NCBI GenBank assembly: GCA_021845665.1
Contig: JAJZVO010000003.1
Coordinates: forward strand, 1-64,000
DNA length: 64,000 nt
Origin: Bacteroidota bacterium
Lineage (GTDB): Bacteria; Bacteroidota; Ignavibacteria; Kryptoniales; JAKASW01
Reading direction: 5' to 3'
The translations under genes and the position numbers were made by a program. The notes beneath the pieces were generated by a model. That model had not been told where the DNA came from, did not search any database, and saw only the letters and a list, made by a program, of their open reading frames with translations. This document shows, one piece after another, positions 1-8,689 of the stretch (its first letter is position 1; each line of letters starts with the position of its first letter).

Positions 1-458
1 GAGCGATTAAAGCTTGAGCCGGCTTTTCTGCAACGAGTGCATCAATAAGCAAATTGAGATTGATCGTTTGAGAAAAGAGAACGAGAGTCTGCGCAATGAG
101 AACTACAAACTGAAGAAGAGACTGAAACAAGGATACTTCGGGTCTTCTACTCCTTTATCACTGGGCAGACGATCGAGCCGTCCCTGCTGACAATAACTTT
201 GCCGAGCGTACCTTGCGACCACTTGTCATCGCTCGCAAAATCAGTTTTGGTTCCCAGTCCCAAAATGGTGCCCTTACACGTTCCCGCATCATGTCCGTCC
301 TCTTGACTATCCACAACCGCTTCCCTAACCAAACCCTTCAACGACTTTCCTCCTTCTTGGACCTCTTCGCTGCTAACTCCTCCATCGATGTCTATATATC
401 TCTCTTCTCACATTCCCCCTCACATCCATCTCCTCTACCACCGTAACTGAGCGGTTAC
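1..458 (+). mobile_element. IS66-family transposase relic, internally deleted
   Basis: The first ~155 bases encode, in one frame, a lysine/glutamate-rich coiled coil ending in KQGYFGSSTP, which is the N-terminal region of IS66-type transposases of the FGSSTPS kind. From about position 158 a second frame encodes YHWADDRAVPADNNFAERTLRP and then ARKISFGSQS, the typical IS66 C-terminal block, and runs to a stop at 444-446. The whole catalytic middle is missing, so the two ends are joined out of frame. The right end carries a short inverted repeat, GTAAC-TGAGCG-GTTAC (443-458), which I take as the element terminus. The element is cut by the window edge on the left. It cannot encode an active transposase. 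Family assignment rests on recognised motifs only. Confidence 0.8.
407..458 (+). repeat. IS66 right-end repeat, copy A
   Basis: These 52 bases, the end of the IS66 relic, recur at 3150-3201 in the same orientation with a single mismatch (C at 437 versus A at 3180). The repeat ends in the GTAAC/GTTAC inverted repeat that I read as the IS terminus. Confidence 0.9.
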
Positions 459-528
459 GTCTCCTCCTTCCTCATGAGTTTGAAGTTCTAAATAAAGTTT
501 CTTAGCTTTTAGTAAGCAAGAAGCGAGC

Positions 529-554
529 ACCCATGTCCATCTGAGGACATGGGT
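529..554. other. 10-bp perfect hairpin
   Basis: ACCCATGTCC and GGACATGGGT form a perfect 10-bp stem around a 6-base loop. It lies just downstream of the IS66 relic and upstream of a second, terminator-like hairpin. No coding function is apparent. Confidence 0.6.
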
Positions 555-584
555 AGACTAAGTGAGTTTTTGCCTTTTTTCTAA

Positions 585-613
585 GGGAGACGCTGCAACG
601 TCTCCCGATTTTT
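585..613 (+). terminator. Rho-independent terminator (plus strand)
   Basis: GGGAGACG and CGTCTCCC form an 8-bp stem with a 6-base loop, followed by GATTTTTAT. Orientation fits termination of plus-strand transcription out of the IS66 relic. On the minus strand the base run after the stem is not T-rich, so it is a weaker candidate for ending the Asp-box gene. Confidence 0.7.
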
Positions 614-648
614 ATGAGTATGCCATTATCATGCCTCCTCCTACTAAT

Positions 649-2748
649 CTATTTCAACAGCATTAATTTTTTGGAAATCGAATTCAACCCGACAACCAAG
701 CGGTAAAAATATACGCCACTTGCCAGATTTGATGCGTCGAATATGACGCTGTAATTCCCACGTCCCTGGTAAGTGTCCACCAGAGTCTTCACTTTTTGCC
801 CAATGATGTTGAAAACTATGAGCACCACATGCGATCTCTTGGGCACAGAATAGTCGATTGTAGTTGAGGGATTAAACGGATTGGGATAATTTTGACTCAG
901 TTTCAAAGAGGACGGGGTCAGAGAGCTTCCAGAAAAATTGACACCCGTTACCTCAGAGATGGGTGCCCGCCACAATCCTCCTTCCTGACCAATTCCCACA
1001 AAAACACTAGAGTTATTCAGATAGATTGATGAGATTCCCAAGGAAGGTAGGCCTTGGCCTGTATTTTTCCAGCTATCACGGTTGATTGTTGACGAATAGA
1101 ACATCGATGGATAGAAACCTATCGCCCCTTGGGTAGTTAGACCGGCAAATACATCCTGGCCCTGGATCGACACGGCTAATACTTGCGGCGACCCGAAGCC
1201 AGGGAGGCCGTTTGAATACGATGACCAAGTCTCACCGTAGTCCGTCGAAAGGAACAGCCCTCCGGGAGGAGGTGGAACGGTGTCAGAAACCGGTTGCGGC
1301 ATGACCCATCTTCCGGCAACTACGGTAGAGTCGCTCTCGGCGATAGACGAAACATCTGGTAGCTTTCCATTGACCTTTGTCCAGCTTTTGCCACTATCAC
1401 TAGATCTGTATATCCCGCTATCGCCTGCAGCGACAACGTTTGTGCCCGAGGCGGTGAGTGCCCCTATCCCCGCAGGACTTCCTTCAGCAAGCGACTATGT
1501 CCTCCCAAAGTCCGTGGAATAATACAATTGGGAGTTCGCTGCTACAAGGTTGGCTCCGCTTTGCACAAGGGCCAGAGCAGGTAGATTTAAAGTGTTCCAA
1601 GTCTTACCTGAATCTGAAGAAGCATATATCCCTCCACTAGTCACAACATAAACGGTTGGACCTATCACTGTTACCTCATTTATGACGCCAGGATCTTCTT
1701 TCAGGCTAGTATCAGCCAGCCAGGTATTTCCATTGTCAGTTGAGGAATAGAGGGAGTCACCATTGAATACTGCGAAAACATTTGCCCCATCTCCTGAGAC
1801 CGAAGTAACATGTGACCCGACGATTCCGTTAGCCGCATACCTCCAGTGCTTACCGTTGTCGGTTGAAGCATAGACACCGTTACTGAAGCTTGTAGCATAC
1901 AAGTCCGTGTCTGCTACGGCAAGTGACAAGACTTTGTTTACAGGCAAACCAATGCCAGGGTTGTACCACGTCGCACCCCCATCGCTGGATAGCATTACTC
2001 CATTTTCGGTTCCCATGTAGGAGTCATTGCTATCCATGACAATGCTGAAAACTGTTCCAGAATACATCGAGTCTTGAGCGCTTGGCCAGTTCCATGTATC
2101 GCCACCGTCAGTCGATCTGATTATTCCACCTACCCACCCCACAAGTATGGTAGAGTCGTAAGCGGAAACGCAATTTGTATAGTCGTTTACTGATCCTGTA
2201 CCTGTTGCGGTAGACCAGTTGTTACCTCCGTCCGTAGATTTCACCACACCAGCGCCAGTTGCAGCGAACAGATCGTTACCGACCAGCACAAGACCGTTTA
2301 TCGGGCCGGATTCTATTCCATTTTCAATGGTTGCCCAAGATCTCCCGTCATCTGTAGATCGGAAGAGACCACCCCCGCCTGCATAGATAACCGAGTCCTT
2401 TACCACGATGTGTTCTATATTTGAAGTTAAGGAAGTATCCGGATCGATCCATGTTATGCCGTCATCTGTGGATTTGAGTACACCGTTGACCCATCCGGCA
2501 AAAATATTCGGCCCCTTCTTTACGAAACAGTTGGTGAAATCGCCGCTTACATTCGTCCAGCTTTGCCCGCCATCGGTGGATCGGTAAGTACCGGCGAAAG
2601 TTCCAGCAAACTCAGTTGAGCCTATGACTGCAACGGACCAGACTTGCGACGGGCTACCGACATTTAGCTGCTTCCATTGGGCGTGAAGCGTAGAATATTG
2701 GAGGATTGAAAGAAAAAGAATTGCAAATACCTGTATCCGTTTAATCAT
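649..2748 (-). pseudogene. T9SS-secreted Asp-box (BNR-like) repeat protein interrupted by an amber codon
   Basis: One continuous minus-strand frame of 700 codons, broken only by TAG at 1495-1497. The N-terminus (MIKRIQVF..., cleavage near LHAQ) is a signal peptide. About ten Asp-box motifs of the form S-T-D-G-G-x-x-W follow, as in sialidase/photosynthesis-assembly-type beta-propellers. The C-terminus has LSQNYPNPFNPSTTI followed by a beta-rich ~80-residue tail ending SKKLMLLK, a type A T9SS sorting domain. The TAG stands exactly where the Asp-box tryptophan belongs (STDFGRT-stop), so a TGG-to-TAG change is the simplest explanation. The two halves are 417 and 217 codons as separate reading frames. 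Truncation would remove the sorting domain, so the product would not be exported to the surface. It could also be a sequencing error. The gene sits between two copies of an IS66 end. Confidence 0.85.
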
Positions 2749-2853
2749 GGGCGCTCTCTCTTCTCTTGGTACTTCAATTTCACTACCTTACGGGCTGTAA
2801 CAACTTACCACGGATTCGGTCCAACTTGAGTGAGACAGTCTGGGCTTCCGGAC

Positions 2854-2873
2854 CTAGAACATTAACGTTCTAG
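2854..2873. repeat. 20-bp near-perfect palindrome
   Basis: CTAGAAC-ATTAAC-GTTCTAG: 7-bp perfect arms, and only one base pair in the centre breaks full symmetry. It is about 105 bases upstream of the Asp-box gene start and could be an operator for it; this is a guess from position and symmetry alone. Confidence 0.4.
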
Positions 2874-3149
2874 CTCGCGCTTCATGTCGCGTCTTTGTCA
2901 ACTTATAATCATTCGAATCTCATACGCATCAGCATTCCGAATGAATCTTTCTCTGAAGATCAACCCTCGTCACTTCCAGCCCCTCGCTGGCAATGACGCC
3001 GTTAAGGTTGACTCTACTATTTACGTTTCGAATTAGTTGAATGATAATATTAACGAAGGTGAATCTCAAGCAAGAAATAACGCCTGAAATCCGATATAGG
3101 GGCATAGAAATTGAGGGTAAAAAAGGTGAGGCGATCCTGTCTGCTCTCT

Positions 3150-3201
3150 CTCACATTCCCCCTCACATCCATCTCCTCTAACACCGTAACTGAGCGGTTA
3201 C
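3150..3201 (+). repeat. IS66 right-end repeat, copy B (solo end)
   Basis: 51 of 52 bases match 407-458. No transposase sequence precedes it, so this is a solo terminal fragment left by rearrangement or deletion of a second IS66 copy. Confidence 0.9.
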
Positions 3202-3561
3202 CCGCGCGCATCGAGCTGAAGGAAGGTGATACCCCAGAACGGTAAAGACGACGATGGTCAACGACTAATTGCTAATCCCCTGTTCCACGCAAGATCGCCT
3301 AAGCAGAACGAGAGCACCGGCATTTCCGGACAGAAGGTTGTGTTAGCACTTCGCATTCCGTCCTTACGCAGTAGCCGCGTCGGAGCGTACACAGCATTCA
3401 ACGAGCCGATCCCGATCTCAGGATCTCTACGTTCCACCACCGGCCATCAGCCGGATCGAGGCATCGCCGTTTCCAAGCTTCCCTTTTAGCTTCGCTCCTA
3501 AAGGGCGGTGACTGAACCGGCCGATATCGACTCGCCCCACTTTCATTCTGGGAATCACTTT

Positions 3562-4695
3562 CTAATGTTCGACGGAGTTCAATTTCTTGATATAGATATT
3601 TCCGGAGGAAGTATGCAGATTGATTTCCGGACCGCCGCCGTTAATATTGAATTCAGCCCGCCTACTCCCGTAGCTGCCGGATGTGAAGGTCATCGGGAAA
3701 TCCGAGATGATTTTGTCGTCATTACCACCCGAGATGTCGGCCCTAATCGTCACCTTAGCATCTGACGGGAGGTATAAATAGACGTCGCCGCCGCTAGACT
3801 CGATCTTGCTGCTCCCATCACCCTGTGGGATAAGGCCAACCTTGACGGTTCCACCGGATGAGTAAACATTTGCGGAGCCCACCGCCTGCATGATGTTCAC
3901 ATCGCCGCCGGAGGTATTCGCACTGACTTTGCCGTCGCCGGACTTAAGGCTAATGTCACCGCCGGAGGTTGAAAGTGTCACGTTTCCTCCTACTTTGCCC
4001 ACCGAGACATTTCCGCTCGACGTGGAGGCTGAAAGGCTTCCACCCACGTTGCCGATGCTCATATCACCACCGGAAGTAGAAGCGCGAAGGCTCCCTCCCA
4101 CCGAGGTCACTTCGATGTCGCCCCCCGAGGTGGAGACATTCACATTCTTGCTCGCGTGGTCGACGTGGATGTCCCCGCCGGATGTGGAAAGATTAGCATC
4201 TCCATCCACATCGCGAAGCGTAATGTCTCCGCCGGATGTCTGTCCTTTCACTTCACCGCTTACGCCGTCAAGCGTAAGATCTCCGCCGGAAGTGTGCATC
4301 GCCGCCCCGCCTTTAAGGGGACCGGATATCCTGATATCGCCGCCGGACGTTGTGAGAGCAACATTGAAATCCTTCGGCACGTAAAAATCGAAACGCAGAT
4401 TCCGATCCGATGAGAACCATCCGTGATGCGGATGAAAATCGACCTGCACGGTGTTGTCATGAAGTTCGGCTTTGAGATTATCCGCTTCGTCACCCAAATT
4501 TTGAGCCGTCAATTGCACCTGCATTTTATTCCATACTTTGACCGAGATGTCGCCCCCGCTGACGGAAACAACAAGTTTTCCCGCGCTCGATACATCGAAG
4601 TTCTTCTGGACGTCTGCTGACGCACGCTCTGTCCCGAAAGCCATCACAGCCATAAACAGAACGAGAGTTACCGACAACGAAATATTCCTTTTCAT
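3562..4695 (-). CDS. DUF4097-family secreted beta-strand repeat protein
   Basis: A 377-residue protein with a signal peptide (MKRNISLSVTLVLFMAVMAFG) followed by about a dozen repeats of roughly 16-17 residues centred on TSGGD(I/V), such as STSGGDIHV and TSGGDVNI. This is the pattern of DUF4097 / putative adhesin beta-helix proteins; their molecular role is unknown. It ends with NLHTSSGNIYIKKL, again family-like. Its start lies 2 bases after the stop of the anti-sigma gene, so it is the third gene of an ECF sigma operon; DUF4097 proteins are often found beside anti-sigma factors. Inference: it is a periplasmic or surface target of the envelope-stress regulon. The repeats produce open frames on the opposite strand that are artefacts. 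Confidence 0.85.
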   Translation of the reverse strand: MKRNISLSVTLVLFMAVMAFGTERASADVQKNFDVSSAGKLVVSVSGGDISVKVWNKMQVQLTAQNLGDEADNLKAELHDNTVQVDFHPHHGWFSSDRNLRFDFYVPKDFNVALTTSGGDIRISGPLKGGAAMHTSGGDLTLDGVSGEVKGQTSGGDITLRDVDGDANLSTSGGDIHVDHASKNVNVSTSGGDIEVTSVGGSLRASTSGGDMSIGNVGGSLSASTSSGNVSVGKVGGNVTLSTSGGDISLKSGDGKVSANTSGGDVNIMQAVGSANVYSSGGTVKVGLIPQGDGSSKIESSGGDVYLYLPSDAKVTIRADISGGNDDKIISDFPMTFTSGSYGSRRAEFNINGGGPEINLHTSSGNIYIKKLNSVEH

Positions 4696-4697
4696 AA

Positions 4698-5681
4698 TTA
4701 GAGCTCCTTTAATTCTTTAAGTATATCTTTTGCTTTCAATCTCACATAGCGGTTGTGATCAGAGATTGATTTTTCTTTCAGCACGTCAAGCACTTGAGGA
4801 TCCACCCAATTGTCTGCTCCAAGCGAACTGCCTCTCAGTTCCTTTCCCGCAAGGAAATTGATAGCAGCTACCCGCATACCAGGGTTTTTATCATGCTGAA
4901 GGACAAAGAGCATCGCCTCCCTGATCCGGGTATCGAATGGGAGCTTGTCCAACGAAACGAGAGCTTCCCTGCGAACGCCCGCGTTATCATCCGTCTTGAC
5001 GGCCTCTATCAGGGCGTCTTCGATTTCCTTGTCGGGTTTGCCGTAAGCATCGATCATTCCAATCGTTCTCAGCCTGACTCCGGGATTATCGGAATTCACA
5101 AGCGCATACGCCAGTATCTTTTGAATGTCCCTGTTTTCTATTGGACCTCTCATCTCATACCGTCTCACCACATTGAATGAGAATTTCAAATTTCCTGTCC
5201 CGTCCCGGGAGTCGAGAAAGCGGATACCCGTGATCGCAGCGGTGCCCGCCCCTTTAGCGGAAATTTCTAAAACGATACTCCGAACTGAGTTCGCTCCCAT
5301 TTTTCCACCGAAGATTAAATATCCCGATATCACACCAGTCGCAAGAGCAAGCAACACGAACGCCGCGACCACATAAGCCGGAATCAGGTAATCTCCCCAA
5401 CGGCGCGTATTCCGGGTCCCCGAGTATTCTTTCCTCTCGGCTTTTTGAATTTTCTCATCCGACAATACGCCCCGCAGTTCGCTTCTCGCCTCGCGAACTA
5501 TTTGCCCGACTTCCTCTTCCTGTCGTACAGGCTCTTTCGGCATAACTCTGTTCAGTTTCCGGGAATATTCGGCGCACGCCCGACATCTTCCAAGATGATT
5601 TTCCAGTAACGCTATGTCGTCCCGGTTTATCTCGCCATAGTGGGACAGTACGATCAGTTTCTCGTATTTTTTGTGTCTCAT
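4698..5681 (-). CDS. Membrane anti-sigma factor with zinc finger and HEAT-like repeats
   Basis: 327 residues from the ATG at 5681, chosen because AGGAGA sits 7 bases upstream; a longer frame to 5774 would overlap the sigma gene. Order of parts: an N-terminal zf-HC2-type anti-sigma domain (residues ~1-45, ENHLGRCRACAEY holding H-x3-C-x2-C), a charged linker, one membrane helix (~100-125, YVVAAFVLLALATGVISGYL), and a periplasmic tail. The last ~150 residues contain four to five HEAT-like repeats (NPGVRLRTIGMI, NAGVRREALVSL, NPGMRVAAINFL, NRYVRLKAKDIL). The zinc finger should hold the adjacent ECF sigma factor at the membrane; the HEAT repeats would be the sensing or protein-binding part. The domain calls are from visible motifs; the sensing role is inference. 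Confidence 0.85.
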   Translation of the reverse strand: MRHKKYEKLIVLSHYGEINRDDIALLENHLGRCRACAEYSRKLNRVMPKEPVRQEEEVGQIVREARSELRGVLSDEKIQKAERKEYSGTRNTRRWGDYLIPAYVVAAFVLLALATGVISGYLIFGGKMGANSVRSIVLEISAKGAGTAAITGIRFLDSRDGTGNLKFSFNVVRRYEMRGPIENRDIQKILAYALVNSDNPGVRLRTIGMIDAYGKPDKEIEDALIEAVKTDDNAGVRREALVSLDKLPFDTRIREAMLFVLQHDKNPGMRVAAINFLAGKELRGSSLGADNWVDPQVLDVLKEKSISDHNRYVRLKAKDILKELKEL

Positions 5682-5695
5682 AATCGGATCTCCTG

Positions 5696-6295
5696 CTACA
5701 AAGCTGTTTCGAGTTCTTTCTGCAGCCTGCGGACCGCCTCGTAGAGATGCTTCTTCACATTGCCCTCTGAACATTCAGCCATTGCGGCAATTTCTCTGAG
5801 CTTGTAGCCTTCATAATGTTTCATTGTGAATACGAACCTCTGCATCGGAGAAAGCCTGCAGAGCGCCCGTTCGATTTGCCTTCCGAGTTCGGCCCTGAAA
5901 AATTCTCCTTCTGTTGTGTGCGATGAAGAAAGATCAAGCGAATGCGCGCATCCCCCGTCGTCGTTGCACCCTCTTTCCCCTCCTCGAAACACATCCATGT
6001 ACCGCCTCTGAGTAGACTTAAAGCGAATACAAACATTCGTCGCGATCCTATAGAGCCATGTCGAGAATTCGCTCCGCAGCTCGAATTGCCTTATAGACCT
6101 GTACGCCCGTATGAGCGTTTCCTGGTAAATATCTTTGGCATCGTCGGAGTTTCTGGTATAAGAAAACGCAAGGGAAAGCACCCGGCGGTCGTATCTCTGG
6201 ACCAATTCTTCGAAAGCGTTCACGTCTCCATCCTGTGCGCAAAGGATAAGTTCCCTGTCAGTGGCGATATTCATTTGGGCGGATATTCCCGACAA
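5696..6295 (-). CDS. ECF (sigma-70 family) RNA polymerase sigma factor
   Basis: 199 residues from a TTG at 6295, which has AAGAGGA 4 bases upstream; an ATG at 6274 (residue 8) is the alternative. Region 2 is seen at ~25-95 (YDRRVLSLAFSYTRNSDDAKDIYQET, FSTWLYRIATN), and region 4 at ~145-195 (LSPMQRFVFTMKHYEGYKLREIA, a helix-turn-helix ending in GNVKKHLYEAVRRLQ). The length is normal for ECF factors. It is the first gene of a three-gene operon; the next gene, its likely anti-sigma factor, starts 14 bases after its stop. It probably autoregulates from a promoter in 6296-6474, but I cannot pick one out by eye. Confidence 0.92.
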   Translation of the reverse strand: MSGISAQMNIATDRELILCAQDGDVNAFEELVQRYDRRVLSLAFSYTRNSDDAKDIYQETLIRAYRSIRQFELRSEFSTWLYRIATNVCIRFKSTQRRYMDVFRGGERGCNDDGGCAHSLDLSSSHTTEGEFFRAELGRQIERALCRLSPMQRFVFTMKHYEGYKLREIAAMAECSEGNVKKHLYEAVRRLQKELETAL

Positions 6296-6474
6296 ATGTT
6301 CCTCTTATTCTTCGTCTCGTGGCATTTTCATTAGTTTGGACTCCTGATGCTTCGCAAAAGTTGGGGACAAAGGTCCGCGTGACACAGGCATTACGGATAT
6401 TTTACACGGACTACGCCGCGATGGATGTGGGGGTTACACGCCCGATAAGTTCACGACGGACGTGGAGAGCAGAT

Positions 6475-7122
6475 TTACAGGTTTACGAGGACTCTTATTG
6501 AGGTGCCGAGGAAGTAGATAGAAAGGAGAATTAGCACGACTCCGAGCCCATAATTCACCTTCTTCATCATTTCATTAGAAATGAATCTTTTTGCCCAATG
6601 AAGTGTGTTCGCCAGTGTCATGAGGTAGGATGCAAGACCGGCAGTTCCCGCAGCGAGGAACAACAGTGAAATATGTGTGTCGAAATCCGTGACAAGACCG
6701 AGGTCCTTGATTATTCTTACGCCGATAAGCCACCAAACAATCATCATTGGATTCGTCACGGCCAATGAAAAGCCTGTGACGTATGAAAGCCTTTTGCTTT
6801 TCAAGGTAGGATGAGTCAACTCGAGCATGTTCGCCTTCTTGCCGTCGCGGAATGTGAAGAACGCCAGGAGCCAGAGGATTACCGTAGCAACGATTCCGAA
6901 GATTGCGACTACAATCGGGCTCTTGAGAAACGGCGCGACACCGAAGAGCGCGATGCTGCCGTACATAAAATCCGAGCTCACAGAGCCGAGCGCGACCATG
7001 TAAGCGGCACGTAGATGGCTGTTCAGCGATCGTTTTGCTATTTCGATTTGTGTAGCGCCGATGGGTATTGCCGTAAGAAAGCCCATGACATAAGTAATAA
7101 TCAGGAACAAAAATGTATCCAT
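6475..7122 (-). CDS. LysE/RhtB-family amino-acid exporter-like protein
   Basis: About 215 residues and six predicted membrane helices. The N-terminus (GFLTAIPIGATQIEIAKRSL) matches the start of LysE/RhtB translocators, which export amino acids across the inner membrane, and TNPMMIVWWLIG is the usual asparagine-proline motif in the middle. I chose the ATG at 7122, with AAGG just upstream; a GTG one codon earlier is possible. The substrate cannot be told from sequence. It stands alone, 35 bases downstream of the glycosyltransferase gene, and may be cotranscribed with it. Confidence 0.8.
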   Translation of the reverse strand: MDTFLFLIITYVMGFLTAIPIGATQIEIAKRSLNSHLRAAYMVALGSVSSDFMYGSIALFGVAPFLKSPIVVAIFGIVATVILWLLAFFTFRDGKKANMLELTHPTLKSKRLSYVTGFSLAVTNPMMIVWWLIGVRIIKDLGLVTDFDTHISLLFLAAGTAGLASYLMTLANTLHWAKRFISNEMMKKVNYGLGVVLILLSIYFLGTSIRVLVNL

Positions 7123-7157
7123 CACACCTTTTTGATTGTTTAGATCAATATAGGGCT

Positions 7158-8546
7158 TTACTTAACAAGAATCCGCATCCGCTCCTTGTTAATTATCTTG
7201 GCTGAAGCTTCCAAATGCCTGGAGGCTTCGAAAGCGACATCCGAGGGATCTAGCTTGCGGAAGCAGCGAACCTCCTTGCATGTCTTGGCCATCTTGTTGA
7301 TACACGTTATGTTCCTGCAATTGCTTTCCGCGACGAAGCACTTCGACGGCGCGTCTTGATTCGCCGCGATGAAGCCGGGGGCCTTGGAATCATAACCGTA
7401 GATGTGAGACGGTGTCCCGCCGAACACCGACAGCACAGCCGTCTTGTTCCTGAGACTCTCTCCGGTTCTTCTCGAATACTTGCGAGCCGCAGCTAAATGG
7501 AGCGGGCCGGTGTCACCACTTATGAAGACGCCCGACAAATCTATGAGAGCCGTGTAGACATCAAGCTTGGTCGAAGGGGGAATTATGGTAATATTCTTTC
7601 TGTGTTCCGGAGAAAGTGAGAAGAGGAGCTCATGCTCTATGAGTTTCTCGACGTGCCCGGCACCCAACATTATGGAGCAGTGCATCCCGGAAAGCTTTCG
7701 CAATACACTGAGCTGAAAATCGAAAGGCATCCTCGTGAATTTCGCCGACGCATCCGGATTGAAGAGCACGATCGGGTCATCCGTCGTGATGCCGTTGCTC
7801 GCAAGAAAATTCCTCGCCGCCACAAGTGCTTCGTCCGAAAGGAACACTTCGGCTCCTTTAAAGTCTTCACCCGGACCTGCTGTTACATAATCGCGGAATA
7901 TATCCTTGACAAAATCGTAAGACCTGTAAACGACGTTGTTGATTACCTCTCCCTTCTTTCCCTCGTTCCTGACAAGCTCCGCCGCCATCATCGAATAATT
8001 CACGACGCTCTTCTTTCCAAAGATCTTGTCGTCAACCATCGGACTGAAATTGATTACGAGATCGTAGTCATACGACTCGGCAATTTCAGTGAGTCTGTCG
8101 ATGTCGCTCTTCTTAGGATATGGTGCGCCTTCATAAACGGGGTAAAGGTTCGAAATCTTCGGATTGCCCTCGATGAGATCTTGGGCCGATTTTTTTACTA
8201 CACAGTCCAACCGTACGTCAGGGAGTATCTCTCTCAGCGCCGAGATGGCGCCTTGGGCTATGATGGCATCTCCGATATTCAGGTCAGCCGCAACGAGTAC
8301 TGACTTGATTCTTTTCGCTTTTGCGAATTGCTTCCTGGCTTGCCTTTCTACGGCTTTATAGACAAGTATGTTTCCAAGAAGATTCCTGAGGGTAATGTCG
8401 AGAACTCGTGCACCATGTTGTGGGAAGACATCGGTTACAAGACTCGTGAATTGGAAAAACCTCTTAAACTGCGTCTCCTTGTCCATCTGGATCAGTTCCT
8501 TCTGCTGCCCCCCGGACAAGTATGCGGAACCCGCGATGTTGTTCAA
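7158..8546 (-). CDS. Glycosyltransferase family 9 (heptosyltransferase-like) protein
   Basis: 462 residues from a TTG at 8546 with GAGGTG about 5 bases upstream; an ATG 20 codons in is the alternative. Visible GT9 features: AADLNIGDAIIAQGAISAL at ~88 (the family's GDxxxxxP-type start of the N-domain), a second half beginning near ~250 (PIVLFNPDASAKF), and FISGDTGPLHLAAA at ~350, the nucleotide-sugar binding loop. The C-terminus carries five cysteines in ~27 residues (CFVAESNC...CINKMAKTC...RCF), a pattern also seen in GT9 relatives. It probably adds a sugar to lipopolysaccharide core or another surface glycan; the donor is unknown. The ~65 residues before the GT9 domain are unusual for classical WaaC/WaaF. 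Confidence 0.8.
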   Translation of the reverse strand: MNNIAGSAYLSGGQQKELIQMDKETQFKRFFQFTSLVTDVFPQHGARVLDITLRNLLGNILVYKAVERQARKQFAKAKRIKSVLVAADLNIGDAIIAQGAISALREILPDVRLDCVVKKSAQDLIEGNPKISNLYPVYEGAPYPKKSDIDRLTEIAESYDYDLVINFSPMVDDKIFGKKSVVNYSMMAAELVRNEGKKGEVINNVVYRSYDFVKDIFRDYVTAGPGEDFKGAEVFLSDEALVAARNFLASNGITTDDPIVLFNPDASAKFTRMPFDFQLSVLRKLSGMHCSIMLGAGHVEKLIEHELLFSLSPEHRKNITIIPPSTKLDVYTALIDLSGVFISGDTGPLHLAAARKYSRRTGESLRNKTAVLSVFGGTPSHIYGYDSKAPGFIAANQDAPSKCFVAESNCRNITCINKMAKTCKEVRCFRKLDPSDVAFEASRHLEASAKIINKERMRILVK

Positions 8547-8689
8547 TTAAGTCACCTCTCTTTTCCTGAAGATTGCCCGGTAATTCAATTACTGCCTCAA
8601 CAAGAATGCTAACAGAGAAGTCAGAAACTCTCGCCATTTTAAATATAATTGTTCAAAATGAAATTTGAATGACTATTTATTTGGAAATG

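Larger units (their letters stand above)
2749..3561. other. Gene-free stretch with an IS end copy
   Basis: I see no convincing gene here. It contains a 20-bp near-perfect palindrome at 2854-2873 and the second 52-bp IS66 end at 3150-3201. Open frames at 3226-3489 (plus) and 3258-3440 (minus) overlap each other and show no recognisable motif, so I do not call them. Confidence 0.6.

Noticed and set aside
3226-3489. Possible group II intron or small gene in the gap before the DUF4097 gene
   Set aside because: I could not find a domain V-like end, a reverse transcriptase or any motif; overlapping frames on both strands indicate non-coding sequence.
3890-4384. 164-codon plus-strand frame rich in S-P-P-E-V repeats
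   Set aside because: It is the antisense shadow of the TSGGD repeats of the DUF4097 gene, which has the signal peptide, start and operon position.
3860-4400. Regularly spaced near-repeats (~48-51 bases) that look like a CRISPR array
   Set aside because: They are codon-level repeats of a protein; spacers are not unique and the frame is open throughout.
7250-7340. Cysteine-rich tail of the GT9 protein as a novel metal-binding domain
   Set aside because: Similar cysteine spacing is found at the C-terminus of many GT9 enzymes, so it is not remarkable by itself.
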